From assembly GCA_051453625.1 (NCBI GenBank), contig JBOZIK010000001.1, positions 139,847,578 through 139,911,577 on the forward strand: DNA of 64,000 nt, given 5' to 3'. The position numbers and the translations under genes were made by a program. Below are positions 47,631 through 61,400 of this stretch, piece by piece. Position 1 is the stretch's first letter. Each line of letters begins with the position of its first letter. The notes under the pieces were generated by a model. The model searched no databases. It worked only from the letters and a program-made list of their open reading frames with translations, and was not told where the DNA came from. This DNA comes from Welwitschia mirabilis. Its lineage: Eukaryota > Gnetophyta > Gnetopsida > Welwitschiales.

Positions 47631-48890
47631 TTGATTGACTTATCACTCACTTTAATGAGAGATAACTCTTCTTCTAGATAGATAATGCAGGAGGATGAAA
47701 GCTCTTCAGATTCTTTGATCACAAGGGACTCTATGAAATCCCATTTTTCTTCACTAGCGTTCTCATCCTAGGTGGTTGTTGTAGTATTTTCCTCTACCTA
47801 GTTGAAGCGCCATCCTTGGTAAAGTAGCCTCTTTTGCCATAATTATAACATAAGTTATTCTGATGTTGATATCTCTTATCTTCATTAACATTTTTACCTT
47901 GTTCTTATCAAGCCCCTTATTATTGATAACTTGTTACCTATAGCCTCTTTTATAAGTCATCTTATCACCTTCTTGGCTTTCCTTCTTTAACATTTAATCT
48001 TAAAGTAACCTTATATTGTTATTTGAACCTCCTTTTATTACTACAACTTGGCATTCATTTGGTCTTGCAAATAATACTGCTAGGATCTCTCATGCCTTAT
48101 TGGGTGTCTTTGCATTCTTGATGTGTTGTAACAACTAATCTTTAATGGTTACTATCAACACTTAAATTACTTTGCCTACCTTTATATTTCACTTTTTTAA
48201 CTCTTCAACATCTACTAGTGATTTGGTATTACTACCATTAACAATATGTCAAAGATCCTATACAAGCAAATAAAATTATATGTAAATGCTTTAATTATTA
48301 TAATTAAAGTTGTTAAACTTCTCTATATTATTGGCCATAGTAGAAATATCTACCATCATGACTTGGTGATACCCAATAATTCTCTAAGTAAAGCTAGTCC
48401 TTAACAAACTATCTTCACAATTCTAAATTATGCAACAAATAGCCTACTCTTTGTATGTAAATATAACTACTCTAAACTTGTTATCCTTTTTTTAAGAAAA
48501 AAGTACTCTATACCTTTTCTTTCTTTGAGGGGAAAAAAAAACCTCTCCATTCTATATACCTTTTGATTTTTAAGAAACATGTCAAATAGATAGTACCTCT
48601 TTAAGCCTATAATTAAATAAATTACTTATTTTCCATTTCTCTTTGCATTCTCTAATAACCATGTTCATTTTTACTTCACTTGTAGTGTTCACCACCTTAA
48701 ATGTCTAAGACTGCTCTATGATTAGAGGTAAGAAAGTAAAGTGGAAGAAAATCTAAGAATTTTATTTGTAGAACTTGAATGAGCCTTTACTTTTGATCTT
48801 TTGAATCCTAGGTTTTTTTAACCTACACATATTTCCTGCTTTTCCCTGTTAAAAGAAACCTTGCTATCTTCTCTAATCTATGTGTCTTCA
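47631..48890 (-). pseudogene. copia gag remnant
   Basis: The minus strand at 47809-47850 encodes CYNYGKRGYFTKDG, a CX2CX4HX4C RNA-binding knuckle in which only the first Cys remains. DENASEEKWDFIESLVIKES follows in the linker to protease. The N-terminal gag, up to about 48.8 kb, has no motif I can name. Confidence 0.62.
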
Positions 48891-48907
48891 TACAGAGAGC
48901 TTCCTGA

Positions 48908-48919
48908 GTTCTAATACTA
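48908..48919 (-). promoter_or_regulatory. copia primer-binding site, tRNA-iMet type
   Basis: The minus strand reads TAGTATTAGAAC, then tcaggaagc. It matches TGGTATCAGAGC at 9 of 12, all three differences being G-to-A or C-to-T. Confidence 0.65.
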
Positions 48920-49152
48920 GATTTTTAAATTAGGTAAAATATAATTTCATTACATAGTTTAAATAAGGAAGCTGGAACTTTCTATATATATATAATTCAT
49001 AGTTCAGTTTAAAAGCTAACTAAAAATTTCCAAAGAAGTCAATAAAAGAATCAGGAGAGATATTAGAAAAGTATAGAGATGAAAAAATTTAAAGACAAGA
49101 GATTCAAGAGAGTGAAGAAATAATCAAGAGAGTAAGTCATTGTTTTTTAACA
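48920..49152 (-). repeat. copia 5' LTR
   Basis: About 233 bp, ending ttttttaaca on the plus strand (TGTTAAAAAA in the minus sense). Aligned to 44470-44696 with frequent transitions. A (TA)n-like tatatatata run lies at about 48983. Confidence 0.78.
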
Positions 49153-51230
49153 ATACATAGGTCCATCATTAAAGAAAAGATTAATTCTCTTTATTAGTCT
49201 CTTTGAGTTTAAACATTAGGATAATCATTTGAATCTTTTCATATCTAACTTAGATATACTTTTGTTAAAGAAAACATGAAATGTATTTGGATCTCTTTAG
49301 TTTACAATTATTGATTACTCTTTAGCTAAGGAACACAAATCTCTTTAACTTGGATTTTAGCATAAATGAATTTGAAACATATGATGAGATGCTAAAGTCT
49401 ATCATTATACTTAACAACTGTTGTTTTTATCAGAGCTCTTTCAGCATGTTTACATGTATGACTCATGGGAAAGGATTTTCATTGTTTGAAAAGAATAAAT
49501 CAAAATTATCATATTAGACTAATAATAAATCATGATAGTTACATTGTTAATCTTCTTAAGTACATAAAGAAGCTTTAATGGTCAAATCTTTAATAGACAA
49601 AGTACCATCCATCTTAATGTATGTTTTAGATTGATAGTATGTGCTCAATGCATCTAAACTCTATTGAAATGTTAAACTATAAGACATGCCTATAAATAAG
49701 ATATTTGGAATAATTTTAGTGAATTAGTGGTTTTAGAAAGTCATCAGATAGTAATATAATGGTTTTTTAATCTTTTTAATGAGAAATTTAAAATTCTTTT
49801 GGTTAGGAATAGACACTTTAGCCATTTTAAAAAGTTTTATAAGTTATTACTTATAGCTATAATACAATATTATAAATCATTACTTTTTTGAATACTTCTA
49901 TCTCTTTTAACTATAAACGTTAATCTATGGCTTTAAGAAATAATTTTAAAAAATGAATGATATAAATTAACTAATTAATAATACAATTATCATTTTTCTT
50001 ACTTAATTAATTAAATATGTATATTTTCTAATCATAATAATTTTTATCAAGCTCTAATAGGCTGTAACTGCACTCCCACTTTAACTTTTTCTTCTATGGA
50101 TGACATTTTATTTCTAACCCATTTTCTTTGCTATTCTATAAATATATCAGTTTTTTGATAGCTTCTTCCAATTTCTATCTATTTTTATAGGGTTTGTAAG
50201 GCAATAGCTATGTATTAAATCTCCTAAATAAGTAGAGCAATAAGTAATTCTTTTATAGATTATTTTCTTTCTTATAATATTTTTGAATCTATGTTTACAA
50301 ATTACACCTAAATAATTGTCCATCCATATACTAATTCTACACTAAAAATGGGCCTATAACCTTAGCAAATATAGAATGTGGACATTTCATATTTCTTTAA
50401 TTATTAGCTTTTTGCTCATCATACTATGTTTTTAATGCATTTTCAGAGCATTCTTATCTTAGTGATTATAATTTGGAATAAAATATGGTGTAATAACTTT
50501 ATTTTGGTTAAAGTTTCTAATTACTCCATAGTTAAGAGATCAATACCTATTAAAACTTATCTAAAATGATCTATGATATTAGTGTCTAATGCATGGAAAT
50601 TTAACTTTAATGTTAATGACACAGATTATGAGTACATTTATGTTATGTTGCACTTCCCAATACTCCTCTGATATTCTCTTTATTAAGAATGATATTATTA
50701 AATTAGTTAATAATATTCTACATGAGCATTTATATGATGTTAATGAGTTTCATTTTTAGAGATATTTTATTGTAATAAATATGTCACAGTGGAAGAACTC
50801 TTTAACCATCTAAGTATGTGGACATGTATTTAGCCAGTAAGTGAAAATTTTTAATCTTCCTAACTCTTGTATTTATTACCGTTATACAAGGATATTATGT
50901 TTTTCATGTTGTTCTTTGTCTAGTAAAAAAATAGTTGAATGATGCTTGTGCTAAGAGATATGTTCTATCTTTTGCTTTCTAAGCTTCCTCTAAAATCTTT
51001 ACATATGGTAAATTGTTTGCACCTTCTTTTAATCCCTCCACTTTGCTACTAGTATTAATAAATAACTTTCATAACTACTTCCCCTCCATCACCTCAACTA
51101 AGACTTAATGCTAGTATATAATCTTTATATTATTCCTTATCAATTTTTACTTCATGTTTTTTTAAACATGTACAAATCTTGATAGATTTGTTGAAGTCAC
51201 TAGGTTAAAATAAGTGAATGGCTCCTTTAT
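49153..51230. other. AT-rich stretch without a recognisable gene
   Basis: Read on both strands; no retroelement or host motif could be supported. Confidence 0.5.
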
Positions 51231-51234
51231 AAGG

Positions 51235-51500
51235 GCTTGATTTTTCATTTTATCAAATTCTTCTAGTACCAAATCCCAAATGAAGATAGATAATTATTTA
51301 TTAACTTTTTAAAAACAATATAAATGTTGATAATCAAACATATGTATATCTTTGATAGAGAGGTACAGATAAATCTACCCCTTCTTATGCAACACTAATA
51401 TTCTCTCTTAAAATTTCTAGGGTCTTATTAATAATATTTTGAATAAACCTATTAGAGATTTTATTTTTATCTTAGATTCTGCTTTTGACTTTATTTTTCT
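51235..51500 (+). pseudogene. Possible LINE reverse-transcriptase trace
   Basis: The plus strand reads GLDFSFYQ, then NNINVDNQTYVYL, two stops, RGTDKSTPSYATLIFSL, and in another frame NNILNKPIRDFIFILDSAF. These resemble, in order, the GPDGFxxxFY, TxIxLIPK, RPISL and NRL...DSAQxAF blocks of plant LINE RT. No FADD block is found downstream. A profile search should decide; the reading is weak. Confidence 0.32.
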
Positions 51501-54240
51501 TCAATAAATTAAAACTTCTTCTTGATAATTATATTTTTTAGTAAACTAGCTTCTACCTTATTTATTTAGAAATTGCTACTAATCATAAGTAAGAATAATA
51601 AGTTGCTTCTATTCTTAGCGCTTCCTTTTAAAAACATAAAATTATTTAGTCTAGCTTAGATTTTAAAAATTGAATTACTTAGCCTGCTTTTTCTTTAGCT
51701 TATGATCATTTTGATTTTGTTTAATTTATGCTTCAAATAGCTTAGAGGAGAGATATTATTTATGACAAATGATCTTATGTTTTCTTCCCTCTACTTCATG
51801 TTACTTGGAGCTAATTTCAACATTGTTGAATTTTCTAATGATGAATTTACAGGTCTTTCTTATTTCATTAAAGAGTAGGAATATTACCATTCATATTCTC
51901 ACAAGTATACTTATATAACTATCATCTTGGATAAGCTCATATTTGTTGTATATTAAACATGTTTTATTACTTTTCACTTTATTTTTAAATGGAAAACTCT
52001 AACATTCATTTTTTTTAACATTTAAGACTACTAGATCATTTTTTAATTCAAAGTCAAATTAAAACTAATGTTAGTATTACCATACTGGGATATTATTTAT
52101 TGCAATTTTATGCTAACAAATTTTCATCTCTAACTACTTAAAGTATTCTTCAAAATTTATGAAATATAAGGTATAAACCTTTTATATCATAGAGACAAGA
52201 TTTAATGGTAATATAGAACTATGTGTTTTTTGTGTAATTTTGAAAGAAATTTTAAACAAAAAGTAACTCCATAAGTAAATTTTTTATATCATAAGAATAA
52301 ATCAATGGTTTAGTAATAACATTAAAAAGTGTTCCATGATCCATTGAAATCAATAATTTATGTTGAACTAGCTATGACTAAATAATCTTTTCAAAATTGG
52401 AATGTTTATGTAGTAAAATATGCCCTTATTATAAATTTCCTTACTTAAGTTAAAATTTAGGATGAAAGTTACAAAGAATTTCTAAATTATTTAATGATAC
52501 TATTAATTTAAGTATTAATAATTTTCTTTTTGAAGCAAGTGATTAGTTTACATTGTTATTTCAAGGTAATCATATATAAGCTACATCTTTTTAATAGGCT
52601 ATTTCATTCCTTTCCATCTTTGTTAGTTCTATTATGTTACCAACATCATAAGATGACATTACTATAGATGAACTAAAAAAAAAGGAATTTTCTATGAGTA
52701 GTGGTAAATATCTATGATATAATGATTTGTTAGTTGAATTTTTAAAATATTATTGAAATCTTATTGGTTATTACCTTGTTCATATCATTCAATAAGAAAT
52801 AGCTATAAGATCTTTGGGTTATTATTTAAATCAAGGTGTTATTAGACTTATTTTGAATTTCGTAATCATACGTAGATGGTAATTGAATCTAATTACTCTT
52901 CTCAATGTAATATGCAAAATTTAAGCTAATTGTTGAGCTTTAAGATTAAATAAGATTTTTTTAGATCTTAAATAATGTGGTATTATTTTTAGAATGTTTA
53001 CAATTAATAAAAAATACTAAGGAAGATTTTCTTTTTATCAAATCATAGTACACTAAGTCTTGTAGTTAAAATAAGTGGGATTTTATTCTTTAGATTATGT
53101 CAAATCTAGTTTGATCTTGAATTTTTTATTTTATGATTATCCATTTGTTTCTTAATGCTAATACACAAATAGTCATAATTTTTGATATTATTTCCCCTTT
53201 TATTATTCATTGTTTAGTGAGATAATTTTATCCTTTGACACATCATCTATTTATTATGGTAGTAAACTTTTTTTTTTTTAATTAGATGGAATGTGGTATT
53301 TAGAGTAAGGCTATTAAGGTTATCATTCTTTCTAATTTTAATAACTAAATTCTCAATCTGCACATTATGATGATTTCTTATTTGTAATTAATAATAATTC
53401 TATTGATATTAATTAATTTTTATATCAAGGAAAGTAATATTACTCTCTTTTATGCTCTTTTATTAAATTGTTGAAATCATAAATCTATGGCATTATAGTA
53501 AATTATTATGATTTATAGAATAAAATATAGATTTTGATGTAATATTAATAAATTATTAAAATTCAAGGTTTTCTATTATTTTTTAAATTATTCTTATTTC
53601 CATTATGATCAACTTCTTCTTAGAGTTTGAAAAGACTTGGAAAAATAAAATACAAAATATCTTCTTAAACTAGGTAATTTCCTCGTCTATAAGACTATTC
53701 TAGCATCTGCTCACGTTTATTACTACATTCTTTATCTATGTACTAGAAATTAGAGCATTTAGTTAGGAATTTCATATGACATCTAAAGATTTTTAAGAAG
53801 GATTTCATTATGTAACAGAGGACATAACTACTATACTTAAATAACAAGTTATCTTAGATTTTATACATTAGTTAGATAAGGGTCTCATACTAGTGGCTAC
53901 ATAATGACATATAAATATTAACATTTAGATCAAGTATTTTAGGAAACTTTAGCTTGGGAAAAACATTGAATTAATTGTTTTATCATAACATTATATCTTC
54001 CATTAATTGTAATGTCAATTATGAAGTTATGCACTTTTCCATGGTAAATTTAAGTATTTAATTAAATCTTGAAGAATGATGCAAAAGATGAAGGAAATCT
54101 TATAGAAAACACTAGTGGTATCGGTGACTTATATAGTATCATCTATCTTTGGGAATAAATCATCTTCAAACTCACCTGGTTAATTCATCATAATGTTAGA
54201 TTATTATTATGTGCTATTTAGTTACTACATTTAATTTAAT
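51501..54240. other. AT-rich, T-rich stretch without a recognisable gene
   Basis: No motif, repeat or regulatory site that I can support. Confidence 0.5.
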
Positions 54241-54244
54241 TATG

Positions 54245-54365
54245 ATCTTTAATAGCATGTAGTAGTAACATGATAGACATGTAGCAGTGATATGTAAGTA
54301 AAGTAACAAGGGCATGTGTCAGTGGCATGTAGTAATGGCACTAGTGACAAGTGGTAGTGGCACTA
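54245..54365. repeat. Degenerate minisatellite
   Basis: Irregular copies of a ggcatgtagtagtg-like unit: gcatgtagtagtaaca, acatgtagcagtgata, ggcatgtgtcagt, ggcatgtagtaatggca, acaagtggtagtggca. Unit about 14-17 bp, roughly six to seven copies. It is locally less AT-rich than its flanks. Confidence 0.65.
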
Positions 54366-55205
54366 TTTGATGGAGGAATCCTACCACAAAGGCCATGTTT
54401 TGGACTCTTCATGATAATTCCTAAAAAATACTACATAAGAAAAATTCCAATTACCTTGTCAAAATGATATAAGATGAGGATTCTTACCATTACACCTCAT
54501 ACAACAAAACAAATATTCTACCTAAGTAATTCTACAAGAAGGAATCTTATCCACCTCACCTACCACTATGAGCTAAAGGAATCCAAGTATCCCCATTTTA
54601 GCTTTGTCTATAAAAATAATTAATTATTCCTTATTGTAATCAATATTTAGTAAACGATTTAATACTATAAGCCTAAAATTGTCTTCATCATATTGGCTTA
54701 ACCTTACTTTAGGAGTGGGTTAGCCTTAAGGATAGCCTCATGAGTTTTTACTAGGTATAGCTTATTTCTTAAATGTAAGGCATTTTCTTATGATTAATAC
54801 ACTTGTATTTTATATTTTGATATTAAGTTACAATTTACATTGTACTTTTAATACTTTATTGAAACTACTTCCATACGAAGTATTTATTAATCTTAAGTGA
54901 ATATCTATGCTTATAGTTTTGTTAGTAGTTCATAAATTTTTTATGATTCTTAGGCATTACCTTTCCTACTTTACATGCTTACGTTCAAGTTGTGATAGAT
55001 AAAAGGATATAGAGAGTTCACCACTACTCATGTGGTGAATGAGATTATGTCATTATGATTTAAGCCTTATAACTTGATATTCCTTTAAGGTAAATAAGTG
55101 TCATATGCCACATTTTGTAAATTTTCATTACTTGAATATTATGCATGTTAAGATTGTAGATGATGAATTGCTCCTCTTTAAAAGCCTTACTAAAATAAGA
55201 TGGTA
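54366..55205. other. Unannotated; possibly a solo LTR
   Basis: 54.37-54.65 kb has less AT-rich sequence and tctataaaaataatt followed by ttattgtaatcaat, loosely like a promoter and 3' end of a small LTR. No partner, primer site or ends are found. Confidence 0.25.
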
Positions 55206-55209
55206 TTTT

Positions 55210-58200
55210 TAGTAATTAATCTTAATTTTATAATTTTCATAATTTAATGTAAAAATGATGATAATTATGTGATGAACATTTTCATGAGAAAAGCTATCCA
55301 AACATTTAAAAATAGATAATCCTATTATGTAATGAATTAAAATCATATGATAAAACTAATAAATTGAAAATTTCAAGAGAACATAATAATATATTTTACA
55401 TCTTATTTAATCATTTAAATTTTAGAAAATGTAATAGGTATAATATATTATAAATAGACATTTACTTCTTTGTGTTGTGTGATTAATAAATTCTATGCAT
55501 TATGAAATAAATAAGCATGTGAATAAGTACATGCACTCTTCCTACATAAAATCAAGAATAATGAATGAGTAGATTTACTCTATTATGATTTTTATCTTCT
55601 TTAGATCTATAAAAGCATTTGATTCATAACATATTTATTGTTTTATTCATTAAAATTAAAGATTTTATCTCATTATGACACATAACAATTTTATATTTGT
55701 GCATTTATTCTTTTAATGCATATCTTAGATGAATTAAACATACTTATGAGCATATGAAGGATTAATAAGAAGCTAGTAGAGGAAATGGTGCATAGAATTA
55801 ATCTTGCTAAATATAGTAAGATAATTACTCATCCTAGTTAGGTGTATGAGTTATGTCTATTTTTGTACTCCACTCCCACTTATTATTTATCCCACTTACC
55901 AATGATAAATCATGTAATGGTATGATCTTAAACTATGTTCCTTTTGTTTATCTATATATAGAGATTCTTTTTCTATTGCAAAAAGGAGATATTTTTCATT
56001 TTTCATGCAGTTGCATTTTCTTCTTTTCTCTCCCTTTCTTCTCATTCTCTTTCTTGTGGATCTTGAAGCTTAGAAGCTTTAAGCTAAGGATTATTGATCT
56101 TATATCTTCATCGGTCTTTAACCATTAAATACTTACTAATCTTTTTAAGTATGTACTCCACTCTTGTTGTTCATCAGATATCTTTTACAATTCTAGTAGA
56201 GTAATGATATATTTCATTATTCCACTTTTTATAGTTACCTTAAAATTATATTTTTTTTCTCTTACATTAGCTTTCATCAAGTTACTAGGTATATATGAAT
56301 GGTCTCTTATGCTTGATGATGGAGATTACTAATGAATAATTATGGTTAAGTAATCAAGGGCTTTATTATTAAACAAAAGGAAAAAAATTGGGTACCCATG
56401 TTTATTTTGTATTGATATACATAAATATTGTATCATCAATTATGCATTAAATCCATATTTCATCAATTATGCATTAAATTGTTTTTAGGCTATTACTCCT
56501 TCATGGTAATCCTAAGGCTCGTGGTAAATATTTTGTAAATTGATTTGATTTTTCTTTCTACATTAATTTACATTAATAACATTTAATAAGGATATACTAT
56601 AAATAATTAGTTTAAAAAGTATATTCATTACTTTACTAATTCAAGTCATTACGTAACTACTTGTAGAATCTTTACTATGTTTTTATAGTGGAAGTTAAAT
56701 TTCCAAAATAGAGGCATAAGTTAAAAATACTATAGCTCATTAAATAATAGGCATAAATTTTTTTATTTTTTTTTTTGTGATTCTAAAGTTGTGTTATGAT
56801 TATGAAGTTTAAAAACAGAAATTTTTTATATGTAGAAATTTTTTTTAAAAAAAATTATAAAAATATGTTAAAAAATAAATGTAGATAACTAACAATTAAG
56901 ATATCCAAACACTTGAGAATCCTCTATTGTAGAGAATTAAATAAGTGTTCTCAAACATCTTGAATTATTTAAGAACTCAAAGCATTTTAAAAGGTATAAT
57001 CATTTTAGTGTAGTACAATAGGGCTATAATTTTCAAAAATTTATTAGTTTTTAACCTTAAATCATAAACTTATAAATAATATTTTAGAACTTCAAAATAT
57101 CTTAATTAGTTTTTGATAATATTACTATGAGTTTAGTTTATGAAAAACTATTGTAATTAATTTTTAGCTTCATAATTAATTAATTCTTAATTTATCATTA
57201 TGAAATTTCTTAAAGCTTAAAAACTTTATAATTATTGTCTTAAATTATAGAGAATTATTTTATAAACTTATGTAGGTAATTCAAGTATATAAGATAAGTT
57301 GTTATCAGTAACCTTATATTAAATTACTTAAGAATAATATTTTGTTAGGAGAAATACCTCTTTTATCCTTTTCCTTTATTTTACTATGAATATGCATGCT
57401 TGTACAGGCTCTTACTTTAGTAGTTTAATTAATATGAACAATCCTTAATTTATCACTTACTTTCTTTAGTTATACTATAGCTATATGAGTCTTGGATAAA
57501 GAATTATGTCTTAATAATCATACTTAAGATATACTTTCTTTTGTTCATCTTTATTACACATAATCATAAAAATTGTTATATGAGCATGGAAGAATGCTTT
57601 TAGGATTGGCATAGCCCCAAGTATGGATTATTTTTTAATTACATTATTAAAATATGAATTGATACATTTTAAATATTTTTATTATTATTGAAAAAAAGGA
57701 AAAAGTATTTCCTTTATTAAAGTTTTCATTATTATAATTTTGAAGATAAAGATGTTCTAGCATGCTTATTTTCTCTTTTGTATGATTGTTTCTATAAAAT
57801 AATTCAATGATGATTAGAATTAATTTAAATTTATAAATAATTCAATAGATGTTTAAATTAGCTAGAATTATGTGCATGCATTTGTGTGATGTATTTATTG
57901 AATAGTACTAAATTAAGATAATCCTAATAATGATCATCCTCATACTTAAATTTCATCATCAAGGTTGGTTACATTGAATTTCTCTCATAATACCCTTATA
58001 GAAGTGAATTTCATCATTACTCTTCTATCCTACCCATGTATGATCTTGCTCTAATTTAATATCCCAATCCTTTGATATCAATGAATCATATTGCATCATT
58101 AATAAATGTTCTGAGGAAGTGGTGGTTGTTTTTGAGCATGCATCACCTCATGTACCTTCTATCACCTATATTAGGTGTAAATCAAGGTATAATATAAGCC

Positions 58201-58450
58201 TATGGAGTTGAGACCAATTATGTTTGTATAATTTAGAACCTAAAGTAAAACCAACTCACATCTAAAGGATGGCCAAATATTGAGCTAAAATGTCATTACT
58301 GAAAATTATAACCTCCTATTATATTAGTTAACATTATCCTCAAACTTATTCATGTATGTTTTACAATAAGTTTACATCACCTTAACTATTTACAAAATAT
58401 CTTTCTAGTTGATAAAAAACTAGGGAAAAAAATGGAGCACACAAATTTAT
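55210..58450 (+). repeat. Unclassified large repeat, copy X2
   Basis: Co-linear with X1 (26.24-29.76 kb) for about 3.2 kb: agtaattaatcttaatttta at the start, cacataacaattttatattt, catatgaaggattaat, the TATA segment (tctatatata at 55961-55970), and cctatggagttgag and cctcctattatattagtta near the end. No primer site follows the right end and I cannot fix the termini. A plus-strand open frame 55853-56128 overlaps the TATA segment and is not considered a gene. Confidence 0.65.
56433..56479. repeat. 19-bp direct repeat, period 28 bp
   Basis: catcaattatgcattaaat occurs exactly at 56433-56451 and 56461-56479, inside X2. Confidence 0.85.
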
Positions 58451-61400
58451 GACATCACTATTGCTTGTAAATTAAAAAAACCCTAGAAATTAATTATACA
58501 TAAATATACAATAATAATATGGTATTTTAATCAAAACATAAAAATTCTAGTAAAGGAATAACTAGAATTTGATTCTAGGTTTTGTTGTATTTATGAGTTA
58601 ATAATATTAAAGAAGGAAAAGAAAAAAAAATAGTGCTTAATAAGAGTAAAAAAACTTAACAAGGTCATGTTACAAAATCATCAACATAGTTATGCCTATA
58701 TGTTACATGCATGATTGCACAAGCGTTAAGAATTTGTGATTTATCATCAAGGTATGTTTTCACTACTATTTAGAAGATGATGATATTAAAACATCAATCA
58801 TATTCATAATATTTAGCATTATTAAAGAGCCAAAGTAATTAGTAACTATATTTACCTTGGAAGCCTTTTTATTTTATATAGTGTATCTGATAATAATATA
58901 TTCTTGTCTCTTGTACTCCAAACATTGATATCTGTTATCTTTTATAGCAACATTATTCTAACAAGATTTAATCTTTTGTGGAGACTAATAACATTAAGTA
59001 GATGAAGTTAAGTGCTATTAATAAGGAGTTTTATTCTTATTATAATGTTAAATATTAGGAGGATATTCACTCAAATAATTCTTGTTTAGACATCATTCAC
59101 TATGATAATTAACACTTTGAATACATCTTCCAATGATAAGATGCCAATAAACTTGATCTATGCTTTAATATTAATAAGATTCTTATGAAGTATATTAAAG
59201 TTCATTTGTAGTAGTTGCATAATAACATGTAGTTGAATGATATAACTACATAAAGATGAATTCTCTAAATAACATCTAATCAAGTTGACATAAGAATTGA
59301 TTCTATGAGTTAAATTTAATAATTCCTACATTAACATTACTCATTTGTATAATGAATTATCACATATTTTATTTCTGATAATGAAATTTATTCATACTTG
59401 TTATAGGATTGATAAGTTTTAAGTTATTTTTTGTGTAGAATATATCCCATAATGTGATAAACTTGGTGTAGCTAGTCTTATAATGGTATACCAACTTCTT
59501 ATGTTGTAAATTTACAAAGTTCTTTTATGATTTTATTAACTTACTATTAATGGGCTTTAATAACTATCTTCCATTTAAGCTTGAATAGGAACATATGCTT
59601 TCTCAAAAAAATTAGTATCGAAACCATAAATGCACATGATAGATATGAAATATTAATGCCTATCTTTTTAAATCTAATCATCCTAAAAAGTAACTTATAT
59701 GTTGGTTATAATTCCATTTTTTAATACCAGTGTAAAGAAGTGTTATAAGGTCTAAACTTTTTCTTCAAGACTATTATGTTCTAATAGGAAACAAAAGATG
59801 ATATGATAAGTTATGATGTCTAAGTCAATTTTTAAGTATTTGGTTCTTACATCCACCATTAAATAATTTATCTATTCATTACATAAGGAAAAATGTATCA
59901 AATTAAGATGAAAAATTAACAACAAAAAAAATGGTATAGTTAATTTAAAATACATGTTTCTCATATTCCTAATTCAAATAATTTGGCTAAATTAGAATGA
60001 TATGAAAAGATGTTAAGAGAAAAAAAATATAAATGGAAAGTTAGTTAATTTAAAAGGAAACTTACTCATATTAAAAAGTTAAATAATCTATCGAATGCAT
60101 AATATTATTACAAAATAACAATGTTAATACTATGAAGAAGTAAACAATAGCTATAGGTATAAAGGAAAAATAAAGTAAGTTTGTTTAAAATTCTTATGTA
60201 ATCACTATAAATTCTAAGGAAATATGTTTAAATTATTAGATGATTAAGTATATGCTTTTTAAATTTTAAGGATCATTTCTAATTTAAAAAGTGACCATGT
60301 CCCTTTTAAGGGTATAATCCTAGTCTCTATAAATAATAAAATGATAGAGTTTAAATGACCTTAATGAGGCATCTAAGTTATCAGTTAATTTTGGTTACCT
60401 TCATGATATACCCCTCTTAATAGAGAGTAAAATGAGATTATGATGACCTACATATGCCTTATACTCAGTAAATTTTAATTAACTATACTTATGCCTTACC
60501 ATTGACTTGGTGATAAAATTCAAATAGAATTTACCATTATTCCTCCAATCCTCACCCTTGCACTCTCTATTGTCAAAACATGTAGGAAAATATAGATATT
60601 GATATTCTTGAGAAATATCTCCTTAAAAGAGATATGCCTCTCTATATAGCTCAAACTATATATTTATGGTAGTTGAAAACTATATAATAAGCTTAAATGG
60701 TGGCCTAGATTAACACAGATTAATGCCTTTATAAGGATTTTCATGCCCACCAAAAAATAACATTTACTACTAGTAAATAATATAATGTGTTTAAGAAGTG
60801 GATAGCTTTGAATTTTAAACCTTAAAACAAATTAGTATGTGGAATTAAAAATTAAAGACCAAAGACTAAAAGAGAATTTAGTTTTGGTATAGTTAAGTTA
60901 AGTAGATATTTCTTAACATATTAAACTTAATCGATCCAAATTAGAAGTGAAAAGTTTTATGTGAAAAGAAATTAAGTCAAGTAAATATTAATTTTTCTTT
61001 TTTAAGTTTAAATTTAAGTTGATCTAAACAAAACAAAGATTTATGAGTTTATAATAATTGAAATTACCCAAAAAAATTCTTAAAAAATAAATTAAAAAAA
61101 TAACTCAAATAAATGTGTACAAAATAGATCTAACTTCCTATTTTAAAAAAACATAAGTGCCCAAGTCACATAGAAAATCTATCATAAAACTAGATTACTG
61201 CAAGTGCATTAGAAGCAAAAGGGATCTAGCATAGAAATAGAGTAATTATATGTGCAGAGTTGAAGCTAAAAAGTTAAAATTAATTTATGAAAAAAATTCA
61301 AATTAAAGTAAGTCTTAGAATAACATTATTTTCTTGAATTACTTAAAATATGTTTTTGGAATCCTCTTCAATCTACTTTAAAAATTATGCACAATTACAT

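Larger units (their letters stand above)
44470..49152 (-). mobile_element. Ty1/copia element, structurally complete but dead
   Basis: Minus strand, about 4.7 kb. Direct repeats 44470-44696 and 48920-49152 form short LTRs; in the minus sense both start TGTTAAAAAACAAT. A primer site lies inside the right LTR and a purine tract inside the left one, fixing the orientation. Between them gag knuckle, protease, integrase, RT and RNase H remnants occur in Ty1/copia order (integrase before RT). Flanks atata (44465-44469) and ataca (49153-49157) could be a target-site duplication with one transition, weak in such AT-rich sequence. Confidence 0.8.

Noticed and set aside
55853-56128. 91-codon plus-strand open frame
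   Set aside because: It overlaps the TATA segment of repeat X2 and is not conserved in X1.
60690-60780. aaggattttcatgcccacca, similar to the plus-strand view of the integrase zinc domain at 34.26 kb
   Set aside because: The minus-strand translation shows none of the His/Cys spacing of the H2C2 domain.
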